Below, piece by piece: positions 45,381 to 58,275 of a DNA stretch of 64,000 bases. Positions within the stretch are counted from its first letter, which is position 1. Each line of letters begins with the position of its first letter. Source of the DNA: Aspidiotus rigidus (lineage: Eukaryota; Arthropoda; Insecta; Hemiptera; Diaspididae); NCBI GenBank assembly GCA_035079385.1, contig JAVHKY010000052.1:3968001-4032000 (forward strand), given 5' to 3'. Made by a program: the position numbers and the translations under genes. The notes beneath the pieces were generated by a model. The model made no database searches. It had not been told where the DNA came from and was given only the letters and a program-made list of their open reading frames with translations.

Positions 45381-46615
45381 TCCTATATAATAAAGCACAC
45401 TTTGTAAACATTGCGTACCCGTTGGTCGGTCGGTTGGTCGGTACATAGGAACATCGAGAGTGCTATCAGTCAGCCATTGCCTTAGTTGATACTTTTTTCT
45501 TATTGCTCTAGAAAATTTTTATCATCATCGGCTGTCTAGCGCCTCATTATTATCACTCCGTTGCTTTAGGTTGGAAGTTTGAAACACATTGTTCGAATTA
45601 AAAATTAATGGAAGAAGAACTGATCTGAGATTTATTTTGCCGCGGAAATAACGAAACAAAATTAAAAATTGTCTGATAATATCGATAGACGTAAATATTT
45701 TAGTGAGTATTATTGATTCGTGATACCATCTAGCTTTGGCTTTTTGTGAATATGAAATTTGGAACGAAATTTAAACGCCCTGCATTTGTGTTTTCTTTTG
45801 CGAATGAAGTCAGTCGATCGGATGAAAAGAGTAACAAGCGTGAGTGAATCATTGCTCATTAACAGGAAAAAGAGGATTATTGAGTAGGTTGATGTGTTCT
45901 TGATCGATTGCATCAATAGATGAATCGTGATTTGAATTATGAATACAGACGTGATTTTCGATCGCTTTCTATGAATTATGAAATTGCGAACTATGTATTT
46001 TGTAGGTTCTTACGTTTGCATCCTGAGGAACAAGGAGAAACAATGAGATTTAACGTACTTATAAATCTCGGAACGAAATTTTAAAAAATATTATCCAAAT
46101 AGTACAAGTAGTTCGATGTGTTTTTGATCAATTGCGTAAATACGATAATATGTAGAATCGTGGTTCAAATTATGAATACAGATAACCTGATCTTTGATTG
46201 TATAAAATGATATCTACGCTAGTTAATTTACTCATCAATCGAATTATCCAGTTCCAGTAGAATTTTAATATTAGAGAAAGTGGTTAGATATGGCTGTGGT
46301 GATATTTAGTGAAGTTTTAAAGAAATTCTGAAAAATATAATGGCAGTGGGCTGTTTGTTGATTGAGTTTGGAATTGCCTATGATTGTGTTAGTGTGTACT
46401 TGTGGGAACAGTGAACTGGGTGGCAAGTGGGAAAACGTTATGAGCTCTCTTGAAACATAAAAATCCGCTCTGTCGTGTAGGTAGTAGGCTTCTTACAGCC
46501 AGGGCAAGTGATAACCCATCGGTAGCGCGAGCCTATAAGTACAAAACAGCGAGCGCGAAGCGCGAGTCTGTCAGGCGCCGCAGGCCTAGCCGCCAGGCGC
46601 GCCGCAAGCAGCTAG
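45381..46615 (+). mobile_element. Non-autonomous Helitron
   Basis: The left end starts TCCTATATAATAAAG directly after an A (45,380), and the right end is CTAG (46,612-46,615) followed by T. This fits the Helitron rule of 5'-TC, 3'-CTRR and insertion between A and T. Just upstream of CTAG lie G/C-rich self-complementary tracts (gcgcgaagcgcg near 46,553 and ggcgcgcc near 46,596), as expected for the 3' hairpin. A ggtcggtcggttggtcgg run sits near the 5' end. No Rep/helicase is present, so movement would need another element. A related right half lies at 60,443-61,077. Confidence 0.75.
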
Positions 46616-46619
46616 TTTT

Positions 46620-49600
46620 AAATAAACTAGAAATATTGCCGAAGGAAGGCATACTCAAAGTCTAGAAATATTGCTTTATACGTGAATTTATAGACCCTAA
46701 TTTTAGGTGATTTTTCCATTTGTTAGAATAAGATTTTATTACTCATCTGCCTCACCAAAAAAATTTGAGAAAGTGCAAGCGCTCGATCTTTTATTTAGCA
46801 AAAACAAATTCTCAAAACTGAACAGTTGAATGCATCGTAGTGCACTTATTGTACTTTTATTTTATATTCCTTTTATATCTATGACAACGTTCTGCAGCAT
46901 TGAAGAGAGAATTTTTGCTTGAAATGTGACTTTACTTTACACTCAAATTTATTTGGTGAACCTTTGACATCAAATCACAGCTAATCTCAGCCTGCTTGGG
47001 TGTTGGTACGATCTGTGCGCGTGGGTCATTAGAAATAATTTTACGAGCACATCTTACCGTTTTAGAGATTGCTCATTCTGCAGGACAAAAATAGGCGAGA
47101 ATGCGCGCTGCAACTTTTTTGGTAGTTTTGTTTCACATCCAAGGGCAAGTTTACGACATGAATGTGACGACAATCGTGTCGTAAGGGACGTGTAGGAAAA
47201 GCGAGCAATAAGGGAGATAAAACTCGAAATTGAAAATGAAACAATCGGGCATTAAATCTGATTGCGATGAGTGAATTAAAATCCTGTCCCCTTCAAAGTT
47301 CTGACGGAGCGAAAGTACAATTTAATTAAAGTCATTCGCCAGCCCCCTCCTCCGCTTTCGGTACATTATTATTATTATTATTATTTAGTCGGTCTATCTC
47401 GATAGTGAGTGAGTAGAAAGCTTTTCTACAATAGCAATCTTACGTGAGTGAACCCACTGTCGATGCGTCCATGCAGCCTCTCGTCTTCACCCATTCTCCA
47501 TCGTACTTATTATTGCTGTTGCTGGCCATTACAAATACATTCGGTGACTAACGATTACATATATTTGGAGTCAGAAGTAATAAATACTACGTATAGCGGA
47601 TAGACGTACACAGAACGATTAATTAGATTTACAACAGACTGGACATTGATTTGCATTTCATCCTTCTGGCGTGAAGAAGAAGGAGAAGAGTGTGCGTGTA
47701 TATACATGTACACATCGTACAATATACAGGTTTGCGTTGTTGTGTCCCTCCCTATAATACTGGCAGTGTATCGGCCGAAACAATCTGATATGCAAATTGA
47801 GTTGCTAGGTTTGTCGTTGCAGTTGTCCAATAAACCAACATTAATGCACGAGACGCGGTACGACAGAGTACACCGTATGACGCCCTCCTACGCGTTCACA
47901 CGTGGGGACACTGGCACTGTTCTTAGCTCGAAATTTTACTCAGTATTCTATGCTCGAATGAGGAATTGACGCTGATGCGTAAGTCGTCGATATCCATTCA
48001 GTGACAGGTGATATTGCCGCAAGTTCCAACTAGTTAAAAATTCTGTTATCGCGTGTCTGTAACGACTGTCGCAATAATCGTTTTTCGTCCAATATTGTTT
48101 CGTTTTCATATAGATACACCGCAATATTGTTTAAACACATACCTAGTGGTACTTTCGATTACACGAACTGATTTCTCTTTCGAAGGAATATTAATTACAA
48201 TATGACGCCACCGAAATGATGGTCACGAGACGCCGCACAGATATACGCCATAAGGTCTTGCACGGTTGTTCGGTGTCATATTTTTGGAATTAAAAATCAA
48301 AATATGCGAGTAAATCACACTCCCTTTCCATCTTCTACGGCTGTCAAAAATAGAATGTATCATTGAACCGTTCTATCAAGGTTCACTCGCACAGAGATAC
48401 GGTTTTAGCGGACTATCACGAAATCGACATACACCCACACAGGATAAACAAAGTTTCTACTACTTGTTCATTTCAAGAAATCGAGACGACATTGAGAGAG
48501 AGAAGATTTACTTCGACTCTATTCTAGTACTTCTCCTCCCCATCCTCGCGGCTAAATCTCGTGTTTCTATCGAAATTTTGTGAGGGGTTTTCCGTCGAAA
48601 ATATTTTCTGAATAATCTCAAATCAATTAATACGCGCATATACCTAGATTCTGTACTTTTTGTTAGTTTCGCTTTTGTTCGTTGATAATAAAAGAAGATG
48701 TGCTAACTCTATTGTAGGCAAAAAAATTTCGCGATAAAACATGTTCAATAGATTGGGCTCTACATGATGGAGAAATTTGGACCAAGCGTGGGGAATTAAC
48801 GAAACAAAATTTCCAAATGTTTACCGCAAGTATCTCAAGCACTTCAGAAAAAAGAAGAAAAAAGAATGGAGTGAGAAGATGAACTTGGAAAAATTTGGTA
48901 TCCACTCTTGTCCTATGGAGTGGAGGGAGGTATCTAGGGCAGATAGTACCTTTTAAAACGGACTCTCTGTTTGTTTTGCAGTTAATGAAACCAACTCCCG
49001 AGTATCGGAAAACTGAAAACCAGATACGGTGATGCATCCACCGTACTTTTTTTTCCAACTAAGTATAAATAGTACAATTAAGGTTAATCCGTTTACATCA
49101 AGGACGGAACTTGCAACTATAAAGATTTGTAGATGCGTGATGTGGGGAGAAATGATTCATCACCACCTTACCCACAGATATGTCTGGAGGTTGTTTTGAA
49201 ATTTGAGTGACAAGTAGTTTTGATGACGTCACAAGTCGAAGGTCTTCATGACTCGGTAAGTAATCTGGATTTACTTTAGGAACTTGGAATAATTTCAAGC
49301 ACCTCTCTCTAGTACTTTAACTAAAAGTTGCTCCTAAAAGCTCTACGAAATCCCTCCTCTTTGGTATACCAAGTGGTATATTGGCAGAAGAGAGATGGAA
49401 AAAAAGATCTCCTCTTTCTTAACGGATCAAGTATATCCTTGAATATTGGTAGAAGAAGAAAGACCTATCCATGATTTAATGCTTTTTCCAGAAAAGAAAA
49501 TTTCTAGATATTTCTTGGAAGGATTTTCGTCGTACGAGATCAAAAATATGCGACTTGTAAGAACGCTTGTAAAATGCCTAGGGCTAAAAGTTGATAAAAA

Positions 49601-49985
49601 TTTTTTTGAGAGGTCGAAATGGCCCACACTTCTAAAACTACCCTCAAACGTTTACAGTTGTTTGTAAGTGTACTCACTGTGACGCTCGTTACCGCCAAGA
49701 GCCACAATTAGGTCAAAACTGAGGAAACATTCACTTTCCTGGAATAGTTAACTCGCCTCTGCAAGTTAAAAAATTAACGTTATCATTGTAATCCAATTTT
49801 GATTGTAGAGTAGAATGTCATTTTTCACAATTAGGGTTTCCTTTCTTCGTTTTAGGGGGGAGGCCGATGTGGTGACGCTCTTTTCCGCCGAGCGCCACAA
49901 TTAGGTCAAAATTGAGTAATATGAATTTATAATTTTCTTCGAATCAGCTTTGTGTACAATCAAAAATAACTACAATCAAACATAG
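46620..49985. other. Non-coding stretch
   Basis: No recognised gene. (TTA)n run at 47,367-47,385. 47,640-48,100 is less A/T-rich with a 107-residue open frame that lacks any family feature. A ccgccaagagccacaattag / ccgccgagcgccacaattag pair at about 49,691 and 49,887 marks a diverged direct duplication about 196 bp apart. Confidence 0.35.
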
Positions 49986-50890
49986 GAGAAAGCGATGGTG
50001 TTCAAAGTAAAAAAGAAGACGATGACCAATCAAGAGGCTTTACGAGTTAAGCAAGAGGCCAGTGGGCGCTCCTTGCTTGTAATATGGAAAGCAAGAATTG
50101 CCGGAAAGCAAGAATTGCCCAGAGTGAGCTGGGCACATGGACAACCAATGTGCTAATACGCTACCTTGATGAGCGGACGAACCGACACCATGATCAGCTA
50201 AACTTTCACCTGACACAGGTGTTAAGCGGTCATGGCTGCTTCAATAAAAACCTTCACGAGAAGTTAAGGAAAGTTGAGCAGGCAACATGTTCGCATTTCA
50301 ACCAAGGGCGGGGGATGGACCACAGCACACCTTATTTGAGTGTGAGGCGTGGAGGCGTGAGCGGGACAAGCTTAGTCAGTCTCTTCAAGAGATCGGACTA
50401 GATGAAGCGCTTGACCCGAGTAGCCTGGCACCCACCATACTAAGTTTTGAAGAAGCATGAAACCAAGTGTCTATATTTGTAGCCACTGTCTAAAGCTTCA
50501 TGATAGAGAAGAAGATGGACCAGGAATGGAATAGCCAAATGAAGAACCACGCTATGGCCTACTCAACACCTGTGTACTATTCACATCCAAATGTGCAGGG
50601 AGAAGAAGACTAAGATCATTCCTGAGGAAAGAAGAAGATGAAGGGACTCCAACAGCGAGCTACCATTATCTAAAGTGGTTTTGTTGTGTGTTCTTCTAAC
50701 GTTCTGCGAACCTGGGGGCAATGCAGCTTGGCGGTTGCTAAGGTAGTTTGGCAGCTGCTTAGTAGATGAGCGGGTTCGCCGAGGAGATTCTTCCAACACT
50801 GAAGTTATACCAAAAGGGTCAATGCCGAAATTGAAGGAAATAAAATTAAATGTATACGAAACTCGCACCCACTCCATTATGGAGGACGAG
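49986..50890 (+). mobile_element. R1-like retrotransposon, short second copy
   Basis: This copy matches 23,030-23,911 of the longer copy, from gaaagcgatggtgttcaaag to the shared 3' end (ctccattatggaggacg). It is 5'-truncated within the C-terminal domain and has a small internal duplication (ggaaagcaagaattgcc twice near 50,090-50,120). It has its own frame changes. The knuckle reads CSHF here, where copy 1 has CLHC, but the last cysteine codon (gag tgt gag gcg tgg) is kept in another frame. Confidence 0.85.
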
Positions 50891-50894
50891 TGGT

Positions 50895-52428
50895 GTTCGA
50901 GTCCAATATTGTACATAATATTTACCAATTAATTATCATCCTTTTTGCTTTAGTTCACAGTTTTCAACATTTTATCAACTATACCCCACTCTATTAAATT
51001 GTATCTCATATAAGGCAGAAAGATAGTCTGTTTATCTGTCCTTTTATAACTTGAAAACCGTTTTACCGATCGATTTGGTATTTTTGCCACATATTTGTAT
51101 TGTTCCAGAGCAGCTTTTAAACCATAAATGAAAATGTTAGCTCCCTCAGAAAAAAAGTTCTTATTAAAAATCAAGTCCCCGCGGTACTCGTCACTTGACG
51201 CGATTCAATTCATCCAAGAAGGTACCTGAATACAACTGTCTACTGTATTTCTTCCCTACGCTGACATCCTGTATTCTTGAAAACCGAATTTTAGCACCAC
51301 CTTCTAAATTGCAGCACGTTAAAGGTGTTCTTTTTTATTTTCCTAATGTTACCGGAAGTACGGAAATCTTCTAATACATGAGGTATGTGTAGAATGTTTG
51401 TCTGTCTGAATGGTATTCTTAAATAAGAGACGCGACAGCGACCACAATGACACTGTTTCTATATCTGTTATTTGAACGCTTTTACCTATTGACTTTAAAT
51501 ATTGTTTTCAAAATCTTCTTTTTATTCGAATACAGTTTTAGATAAATTTCAACGTTTTGTCTCCCGCCGGAGGGAGTACTGAGCGAATAAAAAATCAGAA
51601 AAGGAGGAATTCCGACGTATTAAGACTACTTCTCATAGCGCGCGTTGTTCCACATGTTCAAACGTGTTAAGTGTTGTCGCAGTTCTAAAAACACAATTGT
51701 TGTAATAACTGGAATTTGACTCACTTCTATGAAAAATTGAAGAGAACAAAACTTGTAACCCCTGTAATTTCCTTTCAAATGAGTCTAATTTCAGATTTTC
51801 AGGAGGAAAGGCTCTAGCCGGGTAAGGAGGGGAGGGAAATGGCCTTGGTCGAAAAATGTTTCAAATGTCCGTCAAATGTTGTCCTCAATGACAAAACTCG
51901 AAACCCAAAAAATTGCACCCATCCGCTCACCCACATGGGCTGCAGAGTTATTTTTAGGCCTAAAATCAAAATGGCTGTATCTGAGGCAATAATGATCACA
52001 CAGTAATGTAACTTGGGGACATTTTAGTATATTATGTAAACATTCATCCATGGTATTTTTTTCATAAAAAATTATTCATATTTTCCCTAGTTTCTAGCCA
52101 TAACAAAACTTCAAACTCGAAAATTAAGAAAAATCGGGGAGGAGGGACCTGGGGAAAATCATTAATTTGAAGCGCCATACCCTCTACTACAACATACATT
52201 AGTACCATAGTCCTCGGTGAGGTGAAACATTCATAAAAAAATCAATATTTTTATGAGTTTCTGTGATTTTTCCATCAATAGCGGGGTGAACTACGACTGC
52301 TACCGCAATAGACCGCCGAAAATCAATAGTCAATGTTCGAGCTGAAAGATACACACTCCTCCGTGGGATGAAATGGGAATGTAGACAGACCAAAAATATA
52401 TTTTCAGTATTTCGTTTATCGATTTGGT
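50895..52428. other. Repeat-like non-coding stretch
   Basis: Positions 51,030-51,150 have the look of dispersed repeat DNA (tttatctgtccttttataac, ttaccgatcgatttggtatt). tcccgccggaggga at about 51,562 is a small hairpin. 51,730-51,800 matches 3,625-3,700 inversely. No gene is recognised. Confidence 0.35.
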
Positions 52429-53143
52429 CAATTCTTATGTAAATACATCCACGGATTAGGTGGAGTGTGTTAGATTGAGAAAAATAGTTGAAAAATTCTA
52501 CAGACGCTGGAACAGTCTGAAAACATTAGAGAAGTGAGAAAATCCACTTTTTCACCCTGGAGGACCGTGAGTTAAGGTATTTCGTTCATCAATTAGATCA
52601 ATTATTATGTAAACATATCCGTCGAGTTTGAAAAAAATTGTCAAATAATTTTCCAGCCGCTGGAAGAACGTTTAAGAAATGACAAATAATTGGGAATATC
52701 CACTTTTTCACCCTTGAGGAATGTGAGTTTTGGTATTTCGTTCATCAACTAGGTCGATTATAATATAAACACGTCCACCAAGTTTTTCCGACTCGGCGGA
52801 TGTGTTTACATAAGAATTGACCTAATTGATTAACGAAATATGAAAAATTGCAGTTCTGTAAGTTGAAAAGTGGATTCTCAGGATTTCTTACAATTTCAAA
52901 AGCGTTCCAGCGACTGGAGAATTTATTGACTATATTTTTTCAACTTGGCGATTGTATTTACGTAAGATTTGAACTAATTGATAAATAAAATACCAAAAAC
53001 CACGATCCTCCAGGTTGAAAAACTGGATTTTCCCAATTATTTGTCATTTTCATAACGTTCCAGCGACTGGAGAATTTTTCAATTATTTTTCTCAATCTAA
53101 TACACTCCACCTAATCCGTGGATGTATTTACATAAGAATTGAG
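52429..53143. repeat. Nested palindrome built of about 160-bp units
   Basis: The left half has two and a half direct units, each with tatttcgttyatcra, tatgtaaa(t/c)a, a cgctgg block and ccactttttcaccct. The right half carries the same units as reverse complements. The outermost arms (caattcttatgtaaatacat with ccacggattaggtggagtgt, about 52,430-52,515) pair almost exactly with 53,059-53,143. The centre is about 52,787. It looks like a fold-back element made of inverted tandem arrays, with no reading frame. Confidence 0.8.
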
Positions 53144-53402
53144 GGCGCTACTGAATGGACGAACAAGAGAACTTATGTATGTTTGTACATTGGTTTTTAA
53201 AAACAGCCGTTTTTGAATATCTCATTTATCCATATAACTTTTTTTATGTCCAAAGTTGATGATATGGATTACATAATTTATGCTTGTATTTGCTTTAAAA
53301 AATGTATGGCGATCGAAATTCCTCCATTTAAAAAGCATGGAGCGAAAAGGTGAATTTCGTCAGGGCTACCAACTCCCCAACTCGAAGTTTAAATCCCAAT
53401 AC
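53144..53402 (+). repeat. Dispersed repeat C, copy 2
   Basis: Homologous to 43,811-44,075. It starts at the very base where the palindrome at 52,429-53,143 ends, so either the palindrome inserted at its edge or the two form one compound element. Confidence 0.65.
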
Positions 53403-56400
53403 AGATTGATGTAATGCGTCATGTCAGGGGTATAGCAAGCTTTTTACCTACTGTCCATTGATTTTTTTAATCATTGGACTGGCAATATATTGATGCATTA
53501 GTTCGTTGTTTGCTGCAATACAGCCTTTACGTGTCAAGTTAGCATTTACCTTTAAAATCCATATATCTACAAAACACACGGCTAGTATCGTCATAAATGA
53601 GAGTATACATATGTTCCATTGTCGCCCCTACACAAGTCAACTAGTAATGGAAGAAGTCATCAAAATACGGCAAAAATCTCACTCGAGTATATTTTTGTAA
53701 CTTGTACATATGTTAGTAAAAAGTTCGGTTAGTTCAATATGATACATTTCGTGTTTTGCTCACTGTTCTTTCGAAAATTTCTGTGTCGAGCTTCCATTTC
53801 TCGACCAATCCCGTGTGTACAGTGATGTTCCTTTTTTGTAACGAGTCGTCAATCCAAAAGGCGGGGAAGGGGAGGCTGGTCACATCTTTACCAGTGACGA
53901 GGTGATTGTGAATAGAAACGTATCTTTGTAATGAAAATAGGTAATAATTTCTCGAAGAAACATCATGGCTAAACCAGAAACTTTAAAAAGAGATTAGACT
54001 CGCAAATCCTTTTCTTTCCTCCAGAATATACGTGTAAATAAATCCGTCGCAGACTCTGGAAGAAATGGTGCTCGCTCAAACAATGATAATTTCTCGAGCG
54101 ACCAACATCTGACACTGATCGCAGAGAATGACTTTAGGCACCAGATACAAAACAGATAAGACTTCTGCGTAAATTTCAATCCTTATAGAACATCGATAGG
54201 TCAACACCTGGAATACTCGTTCGATAAAAATGATTCAAAAGGGTAGGACTTGTTCGAGGGAGGGGGGCTTCACAGTGTTGACGAAGAATACCACAATTCT
54301 AAGCTGGATCGTTGTTTTTTTTCTTCTGTTTTCCTCTCGTTTGATAGCTTACATTAATCGAAATCACCCTCGAGGAATATTACCGTTTTTTCCTCTCTCT
54401 TTGTTCATCTATAACAACGTACGTACGAGTATTCAATAAACGTTCGTATAAAGCGTTCAATATTTCTCGAAGACTGCTGCAGGTCATTAACCTGTCAACT
54501 CTTCCTACGGATTATTGTGCATTAGTATTGGCGCGCGTATAGCGGACATACATTTTCATAATTCAAACTTGTAGGTAATTATGCCAATATATGTACTTCT
54601 TTGTTATCAGTTTCTCAAGCGTATATATATATGTTCATACCTCGTAAAAAGATGAACAGCAGTATACGAGAGGGAGACGAACAATAAATCAACGAGAAAA
54701 TAAATAATTAATTGAATAAATAATAGAAAAAATAAGAGAAAACCAAGCTGAAAAAAGTAGACTCGATAAGAAATGGGAGAGATGTGAAAGAAATAGAAAA
54801 GAAATGGTTACGGCGTCACGGAAGGGATATGAAATTATGAAATTATAGATAAAGAATCTGATACATTGAACTATCCTGCCCACTATCATCAGGATGCAGT
54901 TTCACAACAGAGTTTTCTTGTTCATCTTTTGAGTAGCCATATGTAAACATTTGAATAAAATTAAAAACATTGTTACATAAATCGGATAAGAATGTACGGT
55001 TCGAAGATTTTGGAAGAAGTAGGTTATCCGAATGGTGGTAATAATTTGAGGCGAAGTGAGGATTGTAAAACGATGAGAAAAAATGTAAATTTTTGTACAT
55101 TTCCAGTGGACTTTGAACCTGGGACCTTTCCCCTCGTTCTAAATAGTATCATTATGATCGTCTATAAACTCTTACTTTAATAATTCGAGTTGTGACTCGG
55201 TGGCGGCGGGGGGGGGGTGGAAGTTTGAAAGAAGATGAGAGTGAGCGGAACGACTGTGGTCGGTTTTGAGACAAAACGGTGTAGGTACCTTCTTATAGAC
55301 GAAAAGAACAAAAAATTGTTTTGACTTTTTTCTTTCAAGTTTGTTAAGAACTAATTTTAACGGAAGACGTTCCACAAAGCGCGAATACATTGGAATTAAT
55401 TAAGTGAAGTTAGACTCAAAAAAATAAAGTATTTATTATATATTAGTTTTATTTTTCAGTCTCCCTTGACAGATTTGTTTCCTTTACTCTTTGAAATTCA
55501 AGAACAAGAAAAAAATAATATTATGCTTTCAATAATTTCCTATTATTTGACGAAAGAATCGAGAGAACTTTCTCGTAACTTTTTCGTTAATTATAAAAAA
55601 AGAAAAACGCATATCATCTTTCTAATGCCAAGGTCAAGAAATCTATTATGTACTGGTTCTCGACTTCTAAGGACAGATTACTTTCTCAACGAGAAAATGT
55701 CGAAAAAATCTACCTCAATAAGGTTATACAATTTTCTAATCATCGTGCACGTACGAATACAAGATAAATATCTTGCGTATTATTGTAATTATTATTTCAT
55801 TTTTCTCTTTTTCGGAGGGAATCCCCCTATATTATATAGCGTGAAGCCAATTCCGTAAAAATCGAATTCACTTTTAGGCAGTCACGAAGGTGAAACCGTG
55901 ATGAAAAAGATCTCTTTAACGATAGTTCCGCCAGAGTGATTTTGCCCTCATTAAGCGCTCAACGAGTAGATACGCAAGCGATACAGCGTAAGGAAAAATT
56001 GGAAGTGGACAACGTCGATGAGGACAATGAAAAATGACAGCGGAAAAGGAAGAGAAAGACGCGTAGTTTATCATCCATTAGCAAAATAAACTGTCCTGGG
56101 TAAATATTAGCAACAGCAATAATAATTGATGCTAAGGATATCGTTTTGTTTCCTTTGGAAATAGAAAAGTCAATACGATAATTGTTATTATATATTCGTG
56201 TATCATTACGAATAACGAATTCACTGTTGTTGTTATCTCTCAAATCTTGTTCAAGTAAAGTTGTATGTGACACACGCTATAGGTACGAATTGAAGAGGAC
56301 TGGGTGGATGACGTCGCGTCGCTTATGCGTCTCGGAAAATTGTTCAAGCACGTCAAATTTCATCAGCTTTTGTAACTACTTCTCAATAACGAATTTTTAT

Positions 56401-56820
56401 AACTGAATAATCTCACCCTTTCCTATCCAACCAACCTTCCATCAAACATTTTGAAAAATTAAGAGCCACCTATTTAATGATTTAATGAGACGGCAATAAG
56501 ACAAATAGAAATGTTCTAGACGTCAATGCAGAGGCAAGTGGGCTATGGACACTATGAAGTCAGAAGTTGGAAATAGGCAAACAGTATCGCCGCGGAAATT
56601 CAGTAGATTTAATGTGTCTATAGACTGAAGAGGGCATACATTCCAAAAGCTGAAGATAAGATTGTATCTGATAATGTTGATCTATTTTGTGCTCACAAAA
56701 TTCTTCTTTTCGAGTCACAAGCATTACATTCTTTATCGGTCATTATAGATGATAATTTTGAACATCGTTCCAAATATAAATAATATCAACACTATTGAGA
56801 AAATTTCTCATTTTGGATTA
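53403..56820. other. Non-coding stretch
   Basis: No recognised gene or repeat match. Some open frames of 70-130 residues (for example 55,466-55,858) are low-complexity and A/T-driven. A cggagggaatccccc motif at about 55,815 resembles the family B hairpin but lacks the rest of the family. Confidence 0.35.
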
Positions 56821-58275
56821 TAAAATAAAATTCAGGTTTCCTTATTAGATTATGGGTTCGGATGTGATAAGGAATGGAGCCACTCAGCGTAATATACAAT
56901 ATACTAGAATAATACTAGGCGAAGAATAACGTATAGGAAAAAGTGATTGTGAAGCTTCTCTTTTTTAACGATTTTTCTGGCTCGAAAAGTGAGGTATTAC
57001 GTCTGTAGCAAGATTGACAGGAGGAGGAAGCAGTCAACTTTCTCCACGCTTTGGAGACCCTACATTACTTTCAGCCATGGGAAAAAAAATTAGGTTTCTT
57101 TATATAGGCCTATACTTAGGCTTTAGGTAAAAATGAAATAGAACAGGTTGAACACTCAATATATCTTGGTCAAGAAATGAGCATAAAAGAAAAAATGAAA
57201 AAAGAAGTTGGTAGACGTATCTGCCTCGCATGGGCAAAGTTTTGGAGTCTGAAACATATCTTGAAAGGGAGTTATAGGAATAGAGTAAAAAGTTCAACAT
57301 TCGACGCCTGCGTTCTACCAACTTTACTTTACGGACCTCAGACATAGTCCCTAACCTGTAACCTAGAGAATAAAATCAGGATAACACAGAATCGCATGGA
57401 AAGGTCTATAATAGGGGTAAAATTTAAAGATAACGTTTCAATTTCAAAAATCAAATCAGAATTGAGGGGTAATATGAACGCAGTACACAGGTACAGAAGA
57501 ATGAAATGGGACTGGGCGGGACATGTCGCAAGAATGTCTGACAACCGATGGACATACAAAATAACTTTTTGGCAACCATACAGAAAAAGAACAAATTTCG
57601 TCTCATGTCTGAAGATGGGCACCAACAATTTTTTCGAGGATTAATTGATAGTAATTCCTCAGCGCGTTTCCAATTGAGTTAATACGATTCTGTAGGTTAC
57701 GTTTAATCATATTGAGATAAGAATTTTCAGCGGAGTAGGTAATCGAAATAATTATAAATTTGCAATGATTACAGACACAACTGTTACAGGCCCGTAGGTG
57801 GACAGAGGGAGGGGGGAATGGATTTTCTGGAGACGTTTCGTAAGTTTTAGATGACTCCTAGCCTAACATAAAATAAAGTTCAGGTTTCCTCGTTGGAGTA
57901 TAGGTATTTTTACTCTACCATCAGTTCATGTGACGTCATCATTCTACAAATATTTGGTTTGATTGACAGGTCATTAATATTTAAGCTCAAGAGAGGGAGT
58001 GACTCTCTTAATGAGTTTTTCATTGTGAGAGGAATAGTCGCATATTACTCACGCAACCGCGTGAGTGTTTTATTTTTTAATTTTCTTCCTTTTGTCAGGC
58101 TCATACTTTTATTTTATTATTATCATTAGTCGTACTCGATATCGGTAGTAAAGTTTGAATCAATGATTGAGAACAATTTTTCAGTCTTCATCAAGTGTGC
58201 CGCGTGAGTTCATTCCTAAATTTATTATTGATTTATACATCATTTTTTCGTGTATACATAATTGATAAAACAAAA
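56820..58275 (+). repeat. Family A repeat, longest copy, interrupted by an RTE fragment
   Basis: 56,820-57,120 matches 8,160-8,315 (gaggtattacgtctgtagca, the gaggagg tract, ctttatataggcctata). After an interruption (57,121-57,600) it resumes with gaagatgggcaccaacaatt (57,611), ccaattgagttaatacgatt, and at 57,990-58,066 the same two hairpins as copy 8,160-8,875. 58,185-58,270 matches 7,195-7,475. The family is therefore at least about 900 bp long without the insert. Confidence 0.75.
57123..57600 (+). pseudogene. RTE-type retrotransposon 3' coding fragment
   Basis: One nearly continuous frame reads EIEQVEHSIYLGQEM, then RRICLAWAKFWSLKHILKG, then LPTLLYGPQT, a stop (TAG), SLTCNLENKIRITQNRMERS, then MKWDWAGHVARMSDNRW. 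The L-P-x-L-L-Y-G-x-x-(T/A)-W, Q-R-x-M-E-R-(S/A) and W-x-W-A-G-H-(V/I)-A-R-M blocks mark the C-terminal part of RTE-clade (BovB-like) RT proteins. The tryptophan expected after P-Q-T has become the stop. RT core and endonuclease are missing. It interrupts the family A repeat. Confidence 0.85.
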
